DNA from: Bdellovibrio sp.
GTDB taxonomy: Bacteria; Bdellovibrionota; Bdellovibrionia; Bdellovibrionales; Bdellovibrionaceae
Assembly (NCBI GenBank): GCA_014376435.1
Contig: JACMRL010000021.1
Span: 1 to 64,000, forward strand
Direction: 5' to 3'
Length of the DNA: 64,000 nt
Shown here: one piece after another, positions 8,628-16,715 of the stretch
Layout: each line of letters opens with the position of its first letter
Position numbering within the stretch: the stretch's first letter is position 1
Notes under the pieces: model-generated
Told to the model about the DNA's origin: nothing
The model's database searches: none
What the model saw: only the letters and a program-made list of their open reading frames with translations
Program-made: the position numbers and the translations under genes

Positions 8628-9131
8628 ATGCAAGCAGTCATCGCATTCCTTATTTTGATGAGCATCAATATTGTTTCTTTGGGTTCCGAGTATGCTTGTT
8701 TTAAAAATGAAGATGAATACAAGACTGTTAAAGATAAATTACCAAAAATTTTACAAGAAGTTCCAGTTTATTTTGCGGTAAAAGACACCGCAGTACTTTT
8801 TAAAAAAGTGTCGGTTGTGGTCAATATGCAATTTATTGAGACTAAAATTCGTTTTAACTTACAAGCTTCGGTCGATATAGATAGTCAGCCCCAAGAACTT
8901 GTTAGTATTTGCGCCAATGAAAATCAAGTTAAGCTTACATTTTCAAATAAAAAAACAGAACGATTTGGGATCGATGGCGATACCATGATTGTCACTTACG
9001 GAGTTAAAATCAAAAAAGTAGATTCAGCTCAGTATAAAACAGTGTTAAAAATGATTGCTGCCAAAACACTTGATGATTCACCTGAATCAAAAGCACTGAA
9101 CGTACCCATATCGTCGGGGGCTAAGCAGTGA
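8628..9131 (+). CDS. Secreted protein of unknown function, 167 aa
   Basis: The N-terminus (MQAVIAFLILMSINIVSLGSEYA) is a typical signal peptide, so the product should be exported. The mature part is mixed alpha/beta with two cysteines and no motif I recognise. The stop codon overlaps the GTG start of the next gene by 4 nt, so the two are translationally coupled and probably work together in the envelope. There is no evident Shine-Dalgarno sequence upstream of this ATG. Confidence 0.65.
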   Translation: MQAVIAFLILMSINIVSLGSEYACFKNEDEYKTVKDKLPKILQEVPVYFAVKDTAVLFKKVSVVVNMQFIETKIRFNLQASVDIDSQPQELVSICANENQVKLTFSNKKTERFGIDGDTMIVTYGVKIKKVDSAQYKTVLKMIAAKTLDDSPESKALNVPISSGAKQ

Positions 9132-9664
9132 TTTATAAAATAAAAACTATTTTAGTAATTATATTTTTCACTCCAAGTTTATTTGCAGACAATAAACGAA
9201 AGCCGTCCTCTATCAATTTGAAATCTTCAAATGAAATTGCTTTTTATGCAAAAAAAGATTTACCATTTTCAGAGTTTGGTAAAATTGACGAGTTTGAAGG
9301 ACAGCTTGTGCGCTTAGACGAAGAAGCCGTGCAATTCAGTATGGCTGATTTATATAGATTTCGTGGCGAAGCAAGATCAAAAATGTCAGAACAGCTTTGC
9401 AATACCTACGCTGATAAAATCTTTGGCCCTGAATCCGATCGCGCACTAAAAATGAAAGATTCTTTAGTTTTGTTCGATACGGCAGTTGGAAAAGCTTGCG
9501 CATATAAATTAAAAGATACTTATGCTCGGGCAAAAAAACCTTACGCTTACGCCATCTCTGGTTTTATCCATGGTCGGTTAACTATTTTGGTTTGGACCTT
9601 GAGCAGATCCCCCGCTGACGACGAAGTAGCAAAGTTACGTAACTTCTGGAAAACGCTGAAGTAA
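9128..9664 (+). CDS. Secreted protein of unknown function, 178 aa, coupled to the preceding gene
   Basis: GTG start overlapping the upstream stop (GTGA). A signal peptide (MIYKIKTILVIIFFTPSLFA) precedes a charged, mostly helical mature domain with two cysteines. No family is recognised. The C-terminal part (ISGFIHGRLTILVWTLSRSPADDEV) looks like a folded core rather than a linker. The 4-nt overlap makes a two-gene operon with the 167-aa secreted protein. Confidence 0.65.
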   Translation: MIYKIKTILVIIFFTPSLFADNKRKPSSINLKSSNEIAFYAKKDLPFSEFGKIDEFEGQLVRLDEEAVQFSMADLYRFRGEARSKMSEQLCNTYADKIFGPESDRALKMKDSLVLFDTAVGKACAYKLKDTYARAKKPYAYAISGFIHGRLTILVWTLSRSPADDEVAKLRNFWKTLK

Positions 9665-9689
9665 GATAGCAGCACCATTGAAGTGGCGC

Positions 9690-10007
9690 TTAAAACTGGT
9701 TCAGTTTGTCTTTTAATTGGCCGATGATGGTTTTTATTTTTTGTAATTGCTCTTCTTCTGGGCTAAGGATCACGTCGCCTTTTTCTAACTCTTCCCAAGT
9801 GTCTAGGGCTTTTTCTAGATCATTTTGAATAAAAGACCAGCGTTTTAACTTACCATTTGTGTCTGGCGTGGCTCCAACGTTCGCGGTATGTGCATTTGGA
9901 TGGGTTGATAAAGGCGTTACATCAGAAATAGACGCGTATGCGCTTTTCTTTGATCCACTTTTAACGGATTTTTTTGATTTCTTATTACGGTCGGACAAGT
10001 TGCTCAT
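9690..10007 (-). CDS. Small basic protein of unknown function, 105 aa
   Basis: I chose the ATG at 10007 because the codon before it is TTG. The N-terminal half is Lys/Ser-rich and probably disordered (MSNLSDRNKKSKKSVKSGSK). The C-terminal half (about 60-105) is amphipathic helix with coiled-coil character (EELEKGDVILSPEEEQLQKI). No signal peptide, no known domain. It stands divergently to ettA, with about 80 bp between the starts. Confidence 0.55.
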   Translation of the reverse strand: MSNLSDRNKKSKKSVKSGSKKSAYASISDVTPLSTHPNAHTANVGATPDTNGKLKRWSFIQNDLEKALDTWEELEKGDVILSPEEEQLQKIKTIIGQLKDKLNQF

Positions 10008-10088
10008 CAATATTCATCATGCTAGTGTTCCCATTCATAACTGACAAGCGAAAATACGAATTTTTTTAATAAATAAAAGAGGTTCAAT

Positions 10089-11765
10089 ATGTCTCAAGAT
10101 ATTATCTATACAATGAAGGGTGTTTCGAAAGTTTACCCACCCAACCGGTACGTTCTTAAAAATATTTACTTATCCTATTTTTACGGTGCGAAAATCGGCG
10201 TTCTTGGACTGAACGGATCAGGAAAATCTTCTTTGCTTAGAATTATGGCGGGGATCGATAATGAATTTATCGGCGAAGCTTTTCCGGCGAAGAAAATGAA
10301 AGTTGGCTACCTAGAACAAGAGCCTCACTTAGATGAAGAAGCAACGGTTCGCGATAATATTTTTTCGGGCATGGGCGAACTTCCGCAGTTAATGAAAGAC
10401 TACAACGCGATCAACGATAAATTCTCTGATCCTGATTTAGATCCGGACGAGATGACGAAAATGATCGAAAAACAAGGCGACTTACAAGAAAAAATCGAAG
10501 CCTTGGGCGGTTGGGAAGTCGATCAAAAAATCGAGCAAGCTTCGATCGCATTACAAGTTCCAGATGGCGACCTAATTGTTAAAAATTTATCCGGTGGTGA
10601 AAAACGCCGCGTAGCTTTAACCCGTTTAATTATGAGTAACCCAGATATTTTATTATTAGACGAGCCAACGAATCACTTGGATGCAGAATCAGTTGCTTGG
10701 TTAGAACAATATTTATCAAAATTTCCGGGCACCGTCATCGCGGTTACGCACGATCGTTACTTCTTAGATAACGTAGCTGGTTGGATTTTAGAATTAGACC
10801 GCGGTGAAGGTATTCCTTGGAAAGGCAATTACACTTCTTGGTTAGAACAAAAAGATAAGCGTCAAAACCAAGAACAAAATGCCAGTAGTAAGCGTTCAAA
10901 AAATATGGAGCGTGAGTTAGAATGGATTCGCCAAGGTGCGAAAGGTCGTCAATCTAAAGGTAAAGCACGTCTAAATGCATATGAGAATTTATTAAAAGAA
11001 CCAACGGCTGAAAAATTACAAGAGATGAGCATCTATATTCCACCGGGACCTCGTTTAGGTGAAATCGTGGTTGAATCTCACGGCGTTTCAAAAAGCTATG
11101 GTAAAAAAATGCTTTTAGATAACGTGGACTTTACAATTCCTAAGGGCGCGATTGTTGGCGTTATCGGGCCAAACGGTGTGGGTAAGACAACTTTATTTAA
11201 AATGATCACGGGTAAAGAAAAACCAGACGCAGGAACTTTCAAAGTCGGCGACACGGTAAAAATCGCTTACGTCGATCAATCACGTGAAACTTTAGATCCC
11301 AACAAAACGATTTATGAAGAGCTATCGGGCGGCCAAGATGTAATCATGCTGGGCGGAAAAGAAATGAATGCGCGTCAGTACGTTAGCTGGTTTAACTTTT
11401 CAGGTAGTGACCAATCTAAAAAAGTTGGAACCTTATCCGGTGGTGAGCGTAACCGCGTGAATTTAGCAAAAATTTTAAAAGAAGGTGCGAACTTACTTCT
11501 ACTCGATGAGCCAACAAATGACTTAGACGTGAATACCATGCGTGCGCTGGAAGAAGCGTTAAACGAATTCGGCGGCAGTGCCATTGTGATTTCGCATGAT
11601 CGTTGGTTTTTAGATCGAATTTGTACGCACACGCTAGCGTTCGAAGGCGATTCAAAAGTATTCTTCTATCCAGGAAGTTTCTCTGAGTACGAAGAAGATC
11701 GCAAAAAACGCATGGGCGACGCGGCTGCGCCAAAACGCATGCGCTTTAAAATGATTGAAGCGTAG
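10089..11765 (+). CDS. ettA: Energy-dependent translational throttle protein EttA (ABC-F ATPase)
   Basis: At 558 aa this is the usual EttA length. Two ABC domains are visible: Walker A GLNGSGKSS (40-48), signature LSGGEKRR (~167) and Walker B LLLLDEPTNHLD (~187), then GPNGVGKTT (~360), LSGGERNR (~450) and LLLLDEPTNDLD (~470). The ARM and the inter-domain linker expected of EttA are present. EttA binds the ribosomal E site and gates entry into elongation according to the ADP/ATP ratio. The start has an upstream AGAGG. The product is cytosolic and looks intact. Confidence 0.95.
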   Translation: MSQDIIYTMKGVSKVYPPNRYVLKNIYLSYFYGAKIGVLGLNGSGKSSLLRIMAGIDNEFIGEAFPAKKMKVGYLEQEPHLDEEATVRDNIFSGMGELPQLMKDYNAINDKFSDPDLDPDEMTKMIEKQGDLQEKIEALGGWEVDQKIEQASIALQVPDGDLIVKNLSGGEKRRVALTRLIMSNPDILLLDEPTNHLDAESVAWLEQYLSKFPGTVIAVTHDRYFLDNVAGWILELDRGEGIPWKGNYTSWLEQKDKRQNQEQNASSKRSKNMERELEWIRQGAKGRQSKGKARLNAYENLLKEPTAEKLQEMSIYIPPGPRLGEIVVESHGVSKSYGKKMLLDNVDFTIPKGAIVGVIGPNGVGKTTLFKMITGKEKPDAGTFKVGDTVKIAYVDQSRETLDPNKTIYEELSGGQDVIMLGGKEMNARQYVSWFNFSGSDQSKKVGTLSGGERNRVNLAKILKEGANLLLLDEPTNDLDVNTMRALEEALNEFGGSAIVISHDRWFLDRICTHTLAFEGDSKVFFYPGSFSEYEEDRKKRMGDAAAPKRMRFKMIEA

Positions 11766-11815
11766 CTTCATCCCTAATGACGAAGCGTAGCTTCATCCGT
11801 AACGACGAAGCGTAA
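11757..11815 (+). repeat. 25-bp tandem repeat spanning the ettA stop codon
   Basis: Units at 11757-11781 and 11782-11806 differ at two positions, and a 9-nt partial third follows (11807-11815). Each unit contains GAAGCGTAGCTTC, a small hairpin (GAAGC/GCTTC). The ettA TAG lies in the first unit. The final TTTTTT could make the array act as a weak terminator. Confidence 0.75.
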
Positions 11816-11840
11816 TTTTTTACAAGAAATCGGTAGGGAG

Positions 11841-13136
11841 TTAAATCCCGCCGACGTTTAATAAGTAAGTATCTCCGCCTAAAACCGATTCCATATCAAA
11901 AAGTACATCTTTCCATAATGGATCTTTTGTATCCGGATCAAGTAAGCGATCCATCAAGGCCGACCACACCGAATTCGAAGTATGAAAATAGCTAGATAGC
12001 GCATACGAAATAATATCGATTTTTGCTTTGGTTTTTTCTGCCGCAAAATTTTCTAAGTAATAGGAATAGCTTGAGCACGAATCGAAAAAGAATAACTGCT
12101 TTTTCTGTGGGTTAAATTTAAATTTACCGGCTTTATCTTGCAGAAGCTCTAAATCTAAATTTCCGCCTAAGCCGGAATGGCCACCGTATAAAATTACGTC
12201 GGCGGTTTCGATGGCTTCTTTAAAAAATTGCGCAAACACCACGGAACCCGAACTGATCGAAGTGGTCGCCAGCAGGTGACGTACTTCAACATTAATTTTT
12301 TTACCGTCTTTTAAGATTAATTTTTTTGTGTAGATATTCATCGGATTCATCGAATGCGGCTTCATGCGCGCTTCGGTAAATCCATTCGCTGATAAATAGT
12401 GGTTGAATTCTTCATAGTTGACTCGTCCGGAATCATCTTTTTGCGGACCTGATTCAAAGCCGTGGATTGCATAGATTAAAAATAACGAACCATTTTTATT
12501 ATCGCCGCGTAACATCGGCAATTTAGGAGTTAAATCCATTTTCTTTTTCGTCGTGCTACTTAACGCAATTCGAACTATTTCTGACATCGGAGGTTTTGAC
12601 AAATAAGTACAGCCTTCTCGGTAAATATCATAGAAATACCAGTAATCACCAAACGAAGTATAATGCTCGTCGGTACATTTTTTATCGTAGATTGCGTAAG
12701 GATCGGATGGCATCGGAATATCTAAGTAACCTTTTTCCAAAAGAACTTCGGCCGCATTATTATGAAAAAGCATTTTTCCGGCATTTGAATACGTGATCGC
12801 AACTTTATCGCCGATCACTTCTGAAGATAAAATCTGAATATTCGTGTGCGCGCGAGGTGAACCAATCCCGCCAGCCATACCTCCCGGAATATGATATTGA
12901 GCAATCATTTTTGGAGTGTGAAATAAACCAAATAAATGCGAGGCATGTAATTGGGCCCGTTCTTGATCGGTTTGCTCGTCCGCGCTAACCGGAATGGTGA
13001 AATGAGCTTGATACTTAAAATTAACCTCTTGGCCCGACGGGCTGATGATCTGCGCCTGTGTGATCGAAGCGGCCAAGGCCAAAGACGTAAGTGTTAAAAA
13101 CATCGACAACTTAGTAATTAAGTTAAAGCCATTCAT
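11841..13136 (-). CDS. Secreted clan-CD-like (caspase/gingipain fold) protein
   Basis: I start at ATG 13136 rather than 13196: GAGG lies just upstream, and the product then begins MNGFNLITKLSMFLTLTSLALAASITQA, a clean signal peptide. The C-terminal half carries a His-Gly-type motif, VILYGGHSGLGG (His about residue 319), and a Cys motif after a hydrophobic strand, LFFFDSCSSYSYY (Cys about 354). This spacing and order are typical of clan CD cysteine peptidases (C14, C25, C11, CHAT). The N-terminal half is not recognised. Activity as a protease is inference. The mature protein should be periplasmic or released. The residue before the Cys is Ser rather than the usual Ala. Confidence 0.6.
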   Translation of the reverse strand: MNGFNLITKLSMFLTLTSLALAASITQAQIISPSGQEVNFKYQAHFTIPVSADEQTDQERAQLHASHLFGLFHTPKMIAQYHIPGGMAGGIGSPRAHTNIQILSSEVIGDKVAITYSNAGKMLFHNNAAEVLLEKGYLDIPMPSDPYAIYDKKCTDEHYTSFGDYWYFYDIYREGCTYLSKPPMSEIVRIALSSTTKKKMDLTPKLPMLRGDNKNGSLFLIYAIHGFESGPQKDDSGRVNYEEFNHYLSANGFTEARMKPHSMNPMNIYTKKLILKDGKKINVEVRHLLATTSISSGSVVFAQFFKEAIETADVILYGGHSGLGGNLDLELLQDKAGKFKFNPQKKQLFFFDSCSSYSYYLENFAAEKTKAKIDIISYALSSYFHTSNSVWSALMDRLLDPDTKDPLWKDVLFDMESVLGGDTYLLNVGGI

Positions 13137-13209
13137 CTGAGCCTCGTTATAGTGAAGTTCGCTGATCGCTACTCTATAAAGCAAGGCGTAAGCCAAAATG
13201 ACAGACTAA

Positions 13210-14745
13210 TTAATTAATGTGTTTTTGCTGACGGGAAGTAAGTGAATTTTTGCGAGTCGCTTCCGCGGAAACCACCAGATTTTGTTTCAAAAAGTGCGGC
13301 ATATCGCGGCGTTTTGCACCGTAACAGAAGTCTTTTTCAATCATTTCGCGCGCGGTTTGATCGTTCACGTTTTGTTCTTTTAAAAATAGCCAAGCTTTTT
13401 CGGCTAAGTTCATGAGTGAAATACTGTGAATTTCACTAAAGTGCCCAGATAAAAATTCAGAAAACGCGAAGAATTTCCAAAAAAATGAAGTACCCTCATT
13501 CAAAGAAGCTTTGAACCACAACATAAAATTTTTGAATTCTCCGCTATTGGCGTACAGATCCCAAAATTTAGCGAAACGATTCATTTTTTGTAAAGTCAGA
13601 TAATCCATCGTCGACGTGGTCAGAATTTGGTAAGGTGTGGTTTCTGAGTAGATCATATTAAAAGTCTTTTCATGACGGGCAATCGGCGTGCCTTTCAGAC
13701 GTTTTAATATCCCAACCTGAATCTCATCCGGTCCCATCCGTGCTAATTGATCAAAGCCTGCGGCAAAGCTTTCAATGGACTCACCCGGAAGACCCACGAT
13801 TAAATCCGCGTGCGTGTGAACGTGCGTATGAGTTTTTAAGTAAGTAAAATTCTCGGCTACTTTGACTAAATCATTTTTGCGCGAAACGTTTGCGGCGACC
13901 TGTGGATTTAAAGTTTGAATACCCACTTCAAATTGTAAACTGCCTTGTGGAAATTCTTTAATCAGTTCACGAATTTCTAAAGGTAAGCGGTCGGGCACTA
14001 ATTCAAAATGTAGAAATAATCCAAGCTCAATATGTTCTAAAAAAAATTTCAAAATGCGGGTTGAGGTCGTGGGTGAAAGATTAAATGTACGATCGACGAA
14101 TTTAAAAGTTCGCGCTCCGCGGTCCATCAATTTTTTCATCTCGGTTAAGAAAGTTTCAGTTTCAAAATTACGCACAGATTTATCCAGTGAAGAAAGACAG
14201 TACTCACATTTATACGGACAGCCGCGCGAGGCTTCGACATAAATGACGCGGTTTTGAATATCTTCGGCCGAGTATAAATCGTAAGGCATTTTAATCTGCT
14301 TAATTTCCGGAAGTTCGGCAGAGATGATCTTTGTTACGGGAAGCTCCTGGCGAAGCAGAATGCCTTCACACAGGGCGCGAAACGAGAAGTCGGCTTCGCC
14401 CTTCACCACGTAGTCGCACCACTTCAGGTGTGCCTGCGCTTCGGTCTCGAACGAGATCTCGGGGCCGCCTAATACGATGATGATTTCGGGCGCTACTTTT
14501 TTTAGCGTCATCAGAACTTTCAAAGTTTCGTCGGTATTCCATATATATAGACTAAAACCCACGATGCGGGGTTTTAGCTCAAGGATTTTCTCTACGATGG
14601 TGCGCGGGTTTTCTTTAATCGTAAATTCGATGATTCGCGTCGCCGGCTGTAATTCGCCCATGTTTGCAAATAGGTAGCGAAGGCCAAACGAGGAGTGCTG
14701 GAAGGTCGAATTCAAAGTGCAAAGTAAAATGGAAGGTGAGGTCAC
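13210..14745 (-). CDS. B12-binding-domain radical SAM protein (DUF4080 type)
   Basis: 511 aa. Residues 1-140 have a cobalamin-binding Rossmann-like domain (PRIVGFSLYIWN ... IIIVLGGPEISFE). The radical SAM core follows with CPYKCEYC (Cys 176, 180, 183), which binds the 4Fe-4S cluster. The C-terminal ~150 residues fit the DUF4080 extension. The family includes methyltransferases and sulfur-transfer enzymes; the substrate here is unknown. GTG start. It lies 3 nt after the J-domain gene, forming one operon with it. Confidence 0.85.
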   Translation of the reverse strand: MTSPSILLCTLNSTFQHSSFGLRYLFANMGELQPATRIIEFTIKENPRTIVEKILELKPRIVGFSLYIWNTDETLKVLMTLKKVAPEIIIVLGGPEISFETEAQAHLKWCDYVVKGEADFSFRALCEGILLRQELPVTKIISAELPEIKQIKMPYDLYSAEDIQNRVIYVEASRGCPYKCEYCLSSLDKSVRNFETETFLTEMKKLMDRGARTFKFVDRTFNLSPTTSTRILKFFLEHIELGLFLHFELVPDRLPLEIRELIKEFPQGSLQFEVGIQTLNPQVAANVSRKNDLVKVAENFTYLKTHTHVHTHADLIVGLPGESIESFAAGFDQLARMGPDEIQVGILKRLKGTPIARHEKTFNMIYSETTPYQILTTSTMDYLTLQKMNRFAKFWDLYANSGEFKNFMLWFKASLNEGTSFFWKFFAFSEFLSGHFSEIHSISLMNLAEKAWLFLKEQNVNDQTAREMIEKDFCYGAKRRDMPHFLKQNLVVSAEATRKNSLTSRQQKHIN

Positions 14746-14748
14746 GCC

Positions 14749-15171
14749 TTACTTATTAACGAAGGCTAGCAGAATTTGATAGCTTTTTTTAACGGCTTGA
14801 AAACTTTCAGCGGTTCCGCCTTGGTCCGGATGGGTTTTAAGCACGGAGTGTCGGTAAGCCGAGCGTAACTCGCGTAAGTTAAAGTTATTATTCAGTATTG
14901 GTGAATGTGCACGAAGGTTTTCGTAAGCTAAAATTTCCTCAACGCTAAACAAATGTGCGGGGCGTGGGCGAGCGGGGTAAGCTTGGTGTTTGGCTTTTTG
15001 CGAGGGTGTAACTTGAGAAATACGACCCATCAAGAAAGCTAAGTGCGAAGGCTCAAGCGAAGTTTCCCATCCGGCGTTCATCTTTACTGAAGCTTGAGAA
15101 TCAACGGTTTCAGACTGATGATCAGATTGGATTTCTTCGAATATTTCTGAGAATGATCTGGGATTAAGCAT
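14749..15171 (-). CDS. J-domain (DnaJ-like) protein, 140 aa
   Basis: The C-terminal 70 residues form a J domain: FSVEEILAYENLRAHS, then LRELRSAYRHSVLKTHPDQGG with the HPD triad at about 114-116, then FQAVKKSYQILL. The N-terminal 70 residues are low-complexity. J domains stimulate the ATPase of a DnaK-type partner. Its first gene position in the operon with the radical SAM gene may reflect a client relationship (inference). No Shine-Dalgarno sequence; an ACCGATAA box lies 6 nt upstream of the ATG, which suggests a leaderless message. Confidence 0.85.
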   Translation of the reverse strand: MLNPRSFSEIFEEIQSDHQSETVDSQASVKMNAGWETSLEPSHLAFLMGRISQVTPSQKAKHQAYPARPRPAHLFSVEEILAYENLRAHSPILNNNFNLRELRSAYRHSVLKTHPDQGGTAESFQAVKKSYQILLAFVNK

Positions 15172-15177
15172 GCTTTC

Positions 15178-15185
15178 TTATCGGT
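15178..15185 (-). promoter_or_regulatory. Possible sigma-28-type -10 box for the J-domain gene
   Basis: On the minus strand ACCGATAA ends 6 nt before the ATG at 15171, the same geometry as at 5617 and close to 61460. The -35 position (about 15198-15205, CTTTGGGT) is a poor match to TAAAGTTT, so this is weaker than the other two. Confidence 0.35.
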
Positions 15186-15316
15186 TTCCCTCGAGAAACC
15201 CAAAGACCAGTCACTAAAAACACGACGCACGACGGGCTTTTCCAGAGGAGAAATCGCGGAAAAACGTCAGTTTCCCCTCGAGAATTCGACATTTTCCTCA
15301 CGATCTCCTCGAGAAA
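15185..15316. repeat. Three CTCGAG-centred sites between divergent genes
   Basis: On the minus strand the sites read TTTCTCGAGGGAAAC, ATTCTCGAGGGGAAAC and TTTTCTCGAGGAGA, with palindrome centres at 15190-15195, 15277-15282 and 15308-15313. A fourth weaker relative (AGAGGAGAAA) is near 15245. They sit between the J-domain and SWIB genes and could be operators for one regulator of both. Confidence 0.5.
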
Positions 15317-15451
15317 AATGAAAAAAAATCGTTTTTTATGTATTTTTATATTGGACAAACCTAAAAACTTGCCCTTAGACTGTGTTCATTGGATTTTAGT
15401 CTCGCGACTAAAGATTTAAAAACAAAGCCAACCTTATCGGAGGATATACAC

Positions 15452-15796
15452 ATGGCAAAAGCAAAAAAAGCTACTAAGAAAGCCGCTCCTAAAAAAGCTG
15501 CTCCAGCAAAAAAAGCCGCTCCAGCAAAAAAAGTTGCTACGAAGCGTAAACCAAACGCAGCGTTCATGAAGGCTTTAACTCCTTCTTCAACTCTTGCAAT
15601 GGTTGTAGGTGCTACACCTTTAGCACGTACAGAAGTTGTTAAAAAATTATGGGCTTACATCAAAAAGAATAATCTTCAAGATTCTAAAAATCGTCGCAAC
15701 ATCAATGCTGACGACAAATTGATGCCTATTTTTGGAAAAAAACAAGTTTCTATGTTCGAAATGACAAAGCTTGTTTCTAAGCACTTAAAAGGTTAA
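15452..15796 (+). CDS. SWIB/MDM2-domain protein with histone-H1-like lysine/alanine N-terminus
   Basis: The start at 15452 is set by GGAGG at 15439-15443; the longer frame from 15389 has no ribosome site. Residues 1-35 are KKAAP/AKKA repeats of histone H1 or Hc1 type, which bind DNA. The rest (about 38-114) is a SWIB domain (PNAAFMKALTPSSTLAMVVG ... KKLWAYIKKNNLQD ... INADDKLMPIFGKKQVSMFEMTKLV). Such fusions occur in Chlamydia and Bdellovibrio and are thought to be chromatin-associated. A nucleoid-compaction role in the non-growing stage is inference. A strong terminator follows. Confidence 0.88.
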   Translation: MAKAKKATKKAAPKKAAPAKKAAPAKKVATKRKPNAAFMKALTPSSTLAMVVGATPLARTEVVKKLWAYIKKNNLQDSKNRRNINADDKLMPIFGKKQVSMFEMTKLVSKHLKG

Positions 15797-15853
15797 TTGC
15801 CGCTCGAACGTTTTTAACGTTAGGTGATCAATTATAACTATAGAAGTTATAGA

Positions 15854-15888
15854 CCCCTTAAAGCTCATGTAGCCTTAAGGGGTTTTTT
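15854..15888 (+). terminator. Rho-independent terminator after the SWIB gene
   Basis: CCCCTTAAAGCT pairs with AGCCTTAAGGGG (one mismatch, 5-nt loop), followed by TTTTTT. Confidence 0.9.
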
Positions 15889-15905
15889 GTTTTAAGATCC
15901 CGTGC

Positions 15906-16670
15906 ATGCCACAAAAGCCTTTAGACAAAGAAGAAATCGCAAAAATGCGCATCGCTTGCCGAATGGCGGCCGATGTTCTGAGCTACACGGGAAAGTTGAT
16001 CAAGCCGGGCATGACTACTTTAGAGATCGACGAAATCGCCAATGATCGAACGCTGACCATTGGTGGCGTATCAGCTTGCATCGGTTACCATGGCTACCCC
16101 AAATCCACATGTATTTCTCCTAACCAAGTCGTTTGCCACGGCCTACCGGGCGACTACGTAATCAAAGACGGCGATATTGTTAACCTTGATGTAACCGTAA
16201 AAAAAGACGGCTTCTTTGGAGACACCTCAAAAACTTTTATGATCGGTCAAGTTTCTGAAGACGCAAAAGATTTAGTTGCAGCGGCGCACGAAGCGATGAT
16301 GATCGGGATTAAAGCCATTACGCCAAATGGTTGGACAGGCGATATCGGTTTTGAAACAAATAAATTTGTAACCCGTAAAGGCTACACAACCATTAAAGAA
16401 ATCGGTGGGCACGGAATCGGACGTGTATTTCACGATGAACCTTTTGTTCCGGCGTACGGCAAAAAAGGTAAAGGCGAAAAACTTCGCCCGTGGACCTGTT
16501 TTACAGTCGAGCCGATGGTGAACGAAGGAACGGATGAGTTTATTGAGAGAACCATTCATGGCTCGTCAATTAAGTATTATGAAACCGCCGACGGCTTGCT
16601 TTCGGCGCAGTTCGAGCACACGATCTTATTAACGGATACTGGATATGAAATTTTAACTCTCGAACCCTAG
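15906..16670 (+). CDS. map: Type I methionine aminopeptidase
   Basis: 254 aa, normal for a type I enzyme without N-terminal extension. The five metal ligands are in place: Asp95 (LDVTV), Asp106 (GDTSKTF), His169 (GGHGIG), Glu202 (TVEPM) and Glu237 (QFEHT); the His of YHGYPKS is also present. It removes the initiator Met from nascent proteins in the cytosol. The gene begins 17 nt after the preceding terminator, with no clear Shine-Dalgarno sequence. Its TAG stop lies inside the loop and stem of its own terminator. Confidence 0.95.
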   Translation: MPQKPLDKEEIAKMRIACRMAADVLSYTGKLIKPGMTTLEIDEIANDRTLTIGGVSACIGYHGYPKSTCISPNQVVCHGLPGDYVIKDGDIVNLDVTVKKDGFFGDTSKTFMIGQVSEDAKDLVAAAHEAMMIGIKAITPNGWTGDIGFETNKFVTRKGYTTIKEIGGHGIGRVFHDEPFVPAYGKKGKGEKLRPWTCFTVEPMVNEGTDEFIERTIHGSSIKYYETADGLLSAQFEHTILLTDTGYEILTLEP

Positions 16671-16685
16671 GTTCGGGATTTTTTT
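16661..16685 (+). terminator. Terminator overlapping the map stop codon
   Basis: CGAACC-cta-GGTTCG (16661-16675) followed by GGGA and a run of eight T. The stop codon TAG (16668-16670) lies at the loop and stem junction. Confidence 0.8.
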
Positions 16686-16715
16686 AAACCATAATTAAAA
16701 CGAAAGAAGTTAAAA

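Noticed and set aside
15164-15358. Minus-strand frame of 64 codons before the J-domain gene
   Set aside because: It covers the CTCGAG operator-like sites, overlaps the next start and has no ribosome site.
16671-16715. SAH riboswitch before ahcY
   Set aside because: Only 45 bp between the map terminator and the start; no room and no GC-rich SAH aptamer pattern.
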